Positions 14,818-20,800 of a stretch of DNA of 64,000 nt are shown piece by piece. The DNA comes from Yponomeuta sedellus (taxonomy: Eukaryota > Arthropoda > Insecta > Lepidoptera > Yponomeutidae), in the NCBI GenBank assembly GCA_934045075.1, contig CAKOGX010000003.1, positions 31,001 to 95,000 on the forward strand, in the 5' to 3' direction. Position 1 is the first letter of the stretch. Each line of letters begins with the position of its first letter. The notes beneath the pieces are model-generated. The model had not been told where the DNA came from. It did no database searches and saw only the letters and a program-made list of their open reading frames with translations. The position numbers were made by a program, and so were the translations under genes.

Positions 14818-17800
14818 GTTTAGTATATTATATATATATGTGTAAGTATATAATAATGTGGAAGGTTGTCTTTTTCCTTTTTTTTTTTTTTTGCACGCCT
14901 GCCAAGTTTTCGTTCTACCTCCTGCGATTGACTGGTAGAAAATGCTTATGGCATTAAGTTCGCCGCATTGTACAATTTTATGGTGCAACAAAGTATTAAC
15001 AAGTTCCCTGTCCATGAGTGGTATATGACTCAGAGGAGTATATTGGAATAAGTTCATGAGTCACATTTGAGAGAGAGAGAGAGAACACTTTATTGTACAT
15101 AAACATGGAAATTACTCATTTTCATTACATCTTCCGGTATATAACTATCTAACTGTGGACGTAGGGTATTGGAATTTAATTATATCTTGGACAGGGAAGT
15201 TGTTAATAATAATATTCTTATCTTATCTTATGTTTGCACTGTGGGGCAGTGCACGCGCGCGCGCCGGGCGCGTGCTACCGCTGCGCGTCGTGCGCGCTCT
15301 CATTCGTGTCCGAGCAGTGCCTCAACGCGCACTTGCGCTGCTCGCGCGCGCACGCAGACCCCGCGCATTTCAAGTGAGTGCGAAAAACATTTGAACGGTA
15401 ACAAGGGAAGAACTTGCAATGTCGCATTTTTCGTTATCAACCCTTGTATGCCCCCGCTGCTGGGGCACGGGTCTCTTCCTGCATCGCAGGAAGGTTAGGC
15501 CGTACTCCACCACGGGGGCCGAGTCCGGGTTGGTGGAGGATTGTAAGGGCGAGATAAATAGTCGTTGCTTAGCCCAAGTCCGTACTCATGCTTCCCTAAG
15601 CATTACTTCAGGCTAACTTAGCTAAGAATCAATGCGTTACTAAAATAGACGTTTGCTTAGCTAAGCATGATTACACTATTTTTATTTTTAATGCACTAAC
15701 CCGTGCTAAGGAACAATACAGACGTAATACAGAGAATATTGTAATAAAGAGGTTCGAAATTTCACTGATGTCGTGAGTCGCCCATTGGCTCAATTGGTAG
15801 AGCGCTGGTACGGATAGCCAGAGGTTGCGGGTTCGAATCCCGGCATGGGTGAAATTTTTAGCCTCTAAATAGGTTTTTAAATTAGCTAAGCATGTTCTTA
15901 GGCCAATGCTAAGAATTAGTCCGGGTTTCGCGACTTAGAGAGTGCCAAAGTACTGTCTATAAACAAATCGATTGTTAAGCAAGTGCTTTCGCTAAGACTC
16001 GTTCTTAAAAGCGACTATTTATCTCGCCCTAAGACAGTGGCGGGCCTTACTGTAAGAAGTTATCAAGCCGCCCATAAGGCCTCTGACATGGCTCAACGAC
16101 TGCCATTATATGACAGCCGGCACCAACGGCTTAGCGTGCCTTGCGAAGCACGGAAGCGCTCGGAAAAATGCCACTAGCGGTAGTCACGGGATGCTCACCC
16201 ATCCAGATTAACCAAGTGATTGATTCCAATCACTCGGAATCAATCACTTGGTTAATCAATTACTCTGTCGCATTTTTACTTTTTTTAAACTGTTAATGCC
16301 ATTTTGTAGCGTAAAAGTGGTAGAACGAAACGCAAAAACGCTCTTGAGAAAAACATGCAGAGTCTCTGAGTAATCGCCTTATAAAAATACTACTACAGTG
16401 CAAAAACATGCAAGGTCCTAGTCGTACACGGAAAAAAAATGTTTCGTCCATGGTTCATTTCAGTTTTGATGGCGATCTGCGAAAACTGCCGGCAGATGCT
16501 GGATGCGGCAAGCTGAAGACAGGGCGCTATGGCGCTCATTAGGGGAGGGCTATGTCCAGCAGTGGACTAATATAGCCTGAAGAAGAAGAATTCATTTCAT
16601 TATGACGACCTCTGTGGCGTAGCGGTAGCGCGTCTACCTACCATGCAGGAGGTCCCGGGTTCGAATCCCGGCTGGGAACAAAAAAAAACCGCAGGTCTTG
16701 GATGTTTACATGTTTGTGATGTCGTTGTTTCTGGTTCCCACGACACAGGGTATCCTAGTGTGGGGCCAGAAGCAATGTATGTCGTTATCAACCCTTGGGT
16801 GTCCCCACTGCTGGGGCACGGGTCTCTTCCTGCATCGCAGGAAGGTTAGGCCATACTCCACCACGGGGGCCAAGTCCGGGTTGGTGGAGGATTGTAAGAC
16901 AGTGGCGGGCCTTACTGTCAGAAGTTATCAAGCCGCCCATAAGGCCTCTGACATGGCTTAACGACTGCCATTATATGACAGCCGGCACCAACGGCTGAAC
17001 GTGCCTTGCGAAGCACGGAAGCGCTCGGAAAAATGCCACTAGCGGTAGTCACGGGATGCTCACCCATCCAGATTAACCAAGTGATTGATTCCAATCACTC
17101 GGAATCAATCACTTGGTTAATCAATTACTCTGTCGCATTTTTACTTTTTTTAAACTGTTAATGCCATTTTGTAGCGTAAAAGTGGTAGAACGAAACGCAA
17201 AAACGCTCTTGAGAAAAACATGCAGAGTCTCTGAGTAATCGCCTTATAAAAATACTACTACAGTGCAAAAACATGCAAGGTCCTAGTCGTACACGGAAAA
17301 AAAATGTTTCGTCCATGGTTCATTTCAGTTTTGATGGCGATCTGCGAAAACTGCCGGCAGATGCTGGATGCGGCAAGCTGAAGACAGGGCGCTATGGCGC
17401 TCATTAGGGGAGGGCTATGTCCAGCAGTGGACTAATATAGCCTGAAGAAGAAGAATTCATTTCATTATGACGACCTCTGTGGCGTAGCGGTAGCGCGTCT
17501 ACCTACCATGCAGGAGGTCCCGGGTTCGAATCCCGGCTGGGAACAAAAAAAAACCGCAGGTCTTGGATGTTTACATGTTTGTGATGTCGTTGTTTCTGGT
17601 TCCCACGACACAGGGTATCCTAGTGTGGGGCCAGAAGCAATGTATGTCGTTATCAACCCTTGGGTGTCCCCACTGCTGGGGCACGGGTCTCTTCCTGCAT
17701 CGCAGGAAGGTTAGGCCATACTCCACCACGGGGGCCAAGTCCGGGTTGGTGGAGGATTGTAAGACAGTGGCGGGCCTTACTGTCAGAAGTTATCAAGCCG

Positions 17801-20800
17801 CCCATAAGGCCTCTGACATGGCTTAACGACTGCCATTATATGACAGCCGGCACCAACGGCTGAACGTGCCTTGCGAAGCACGGAAGCGCTCGGAAAAATG
17901 CCACTAGCGGTAGTCACGGGACGCTCACCCATCCTGTACCTGACCGCGCCTGTTGTTGCTTAACCAAGTGATTGATTCCAATCACTCGGTTCGCCTAGGC
18001 CACGAGCGCTTCGTCGCTTCGAAATGTATGTGCTTGTATGTAAATGTTATGTTATGTGCATACAAATCATCGTAACACATTTCTCGGCTTCAGGCACATT
18101 TGCCACGCGTGCGGCAAGGGCTTCATGTCCGAACGTCACCTGCGCGATCACGACAACTACGTGCACAAGGGACAGACTGAGTACGTCTGCAGCTACTGCA
18201 GCAAGGTACGTTTTAAAAGCCTATTTAGAGGCTAAAAATTCCACCCATGCCGGGACTCCAACCCGCGACCTCTGGCTATCCGTGCCAGCGCTCTCCCAAC
18301 TGAGCTAATAGGCGACTCACCGGCATTAGTGAAATTTCGAACCTCTTTACAATACTCTCTGTATTACGTACAGGCAGCGACATCTGGCTGAAGTAATTTG
18401 CATCACTTGCAGCCCCGAGTACCTACTTTGCAGTTAGGTTTTGGATTAATCAACACATCTTTTGAACCGCGATTCAGGCAAGCTTAATATATCTTGAGGG
18501 ATTTTACTATAGAAGCGTATACAGTGCCCCCAAATAGTGGGAACAAAAGTTTATGTTTATTTCTAGTATTTACATTATATTGGCTAACTAAAGTTTGAAA
18601 GTTACTGATATTTTTCCTATTGATGTTTTAAATCTGCGGTAAATCAGCTCGCAGTGTATTGGCGTCGCATCTGACGTCACGCCCAGGTAAACAGACCCGT
18701 TATCACTAGCAGTCGCAACAAAGCACGGGTGAAGTTTACCAATGTTTAACAGTGACGTCACGCTACGTGATTGGTGGTTTAGTCAAAATGGCTGAAAGCA
18801 GTACTTGTATAATCCTAAGTACTAGTATATAGTATAATCTTTTCTTTTATTGAAAATATTAGTAATCTCATTTTGTTTTAAAAAACTAAATCATTATTTT
18901 CTTTTTAATGCACTAACCCGTGGTAAGGTCACTTTTTAAAAACCTATTTAGAGGCTAATAATAATTCCTAAATAAATGTACGTAATACAGAGAATATTGT
19001 AAAGAGGTTCGAAATTTCACTGATGCCGGTGAGTCGCCCATTGGCACAGTTGGAAAGAGCGCTGGCACGGATAGCCAGAGGTCGCGGGTTCGAATCCCGG
19101 CATGGGTGGAATTTTTAGCTTCTAAACAGGTTTTTAACAACCAAATCAGTGTTTTAAATCCTCTCAATGTGTATTTTCCCCAAACATCGTTAAATCTTTG
19201 ATTATTTGATAAAGACGTCACGCCTATTGTTAGTCTGAATGAGGAATGCTCCACAGATGTACAGCTCGGCTGGCGGGCTTCGGAAGCACATCAAGTTCGT
19301 TCACGAGGGCGGGCGCTATCTGAAAGACAAGAAATGCAACGTTTGCGGCAAAGCCTTCACTGTGAGTTTGTTTCGCGACCTCTATACTTATAAATGGAAT
19401 GTCAGATTCGACGTGACTACACTATCTACGTTGTAGACTGAAAGAGGATGTAGTGACTAGAATTGTGAAAGGAATGTTGCGTTGGATTGGACATGTTGAG
19501 AGGATGAATGGAGAAAGATTTACGAAACAAATATATATTGCGAACTAGCTGACCCAGCGAACTTCGTACCGCCTAACAGTCGATTCTTTAATTTTTTTTT
19601 TCTCCGTAAGAACCATCCTCGTATTTGAAGGAATATTCTAAAAAAAGAATTAGCGAAATCGGTTCAGCTGCTCTCGAGATTTGAGTTTACCAACACGGTC
19701 AGCGATTCATTTTTATATTATAGAGGTTAATATTATAACATTACATAACTGTTCAAAATAGCGAAGAAAAGTTTTATACAGAGCAGGAAGTACACTTGTG
19801 TGCTTTCGGCGAAAACCGAAGCCTACTCTAGCCTCCTGAGCCCTGGTGGTAACAGTTACTTCAAGTCTTCCAAAACTACATAGATTTCGAAAAACTTTTT
19901 CTTCTTGTTGTCCAAAAAATTATAAGGAAAATTTAAAAACCTATTTATTTATCATGTGGGTACAGTGATATCGTTCCGATGTTAAACCTAACTGCAAAGT
20001 AGGTAGTCGGGGCTGTAAGTAATGCAATTTGCTTAAGTCAGATGTCGCTGCCTGTACGTAATACAGAGAATATTGTAAAGAGGTTCGAAATTTCACTGAT
20101 GCCGTGAGTCGGCCATTGGCTCAATTGGTAGAGCGCTGGCACGGATAGCCAGAGGTTGCGGGTTCGAATCCCGGCATGGGTGAAATTTTTAGCCTCTAAA
20201 TAGGTTTTTAAATTTGTTCCTTAGCACGGGTTAGTGCATTAAAAATAAAAAAATAGTGTAATTATAAGGAAAATGTTGGACCTGGAACAGTAAGTTTTCC
20301 GGACTTCCTAGTAAATCATTGGGTGTGAATTAAGAAAGTTATTTGTGATGTCCTATTTCTAGGACGCCAGGGTTTAGGACGCTAGAGCCCGAGGTATATT
20401 CTAAAAGCTAACGGACTGTTCATGTATTCAATGACAGGGTTCGAAATTATTAAGGTAATTACGCTGCTTGATAATTATCCGATAATTATCGGATAATTAT
20501 AACGATAATTATCCGATAATTATCGGATAATTATAACGATAATTATCACCCGTGTAAGAAATTATATTGCTATATTGTTTGCTAACAAATACATTATAAT
20601 TTGGCCAATTCTAACAAAAACAAATAAATTTTATGATTTAAAAACCTATTTAGAGGCTAAAAATTTCACCCATGCCGGGATTCGAACCCGCAACCTCTGG
20701 CTATCCGTGCCAGATGAAATTTTTAGCCTCTAAATAGGTTTTTAAATTTGTCCCTTAGCACGGGTTAGTGCATTAAAATAAAATCAGTATAAATTTTATG

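Larger units (their letters stand above)
16031..17934 (+). repeat. 865-bp tandem duplication
   Basis: Unit 1 is 16031-16895, unit 2 is 16896-17760 and a partial third is 17761-17934. Units are nearly identical; for example GGCTTAGCGTGCC versus GGCTGAACGTGCC is one of few differences. Each unit contains family B sequence, a palindrome around TTGATTCCAATCACTCGGAA, a family C fragment and a SINE-D. The unit begins and ends in family B, which suggests unequal exchange between two family B copies. Confidence 0.92.

Noticed and set aside
15760..15860. tRNA gene
   Set aside because: The cloverleaf-like sequence is the head of SINE-A: it recurs more than twenty times, lacks U33 and continues into the SINE body.
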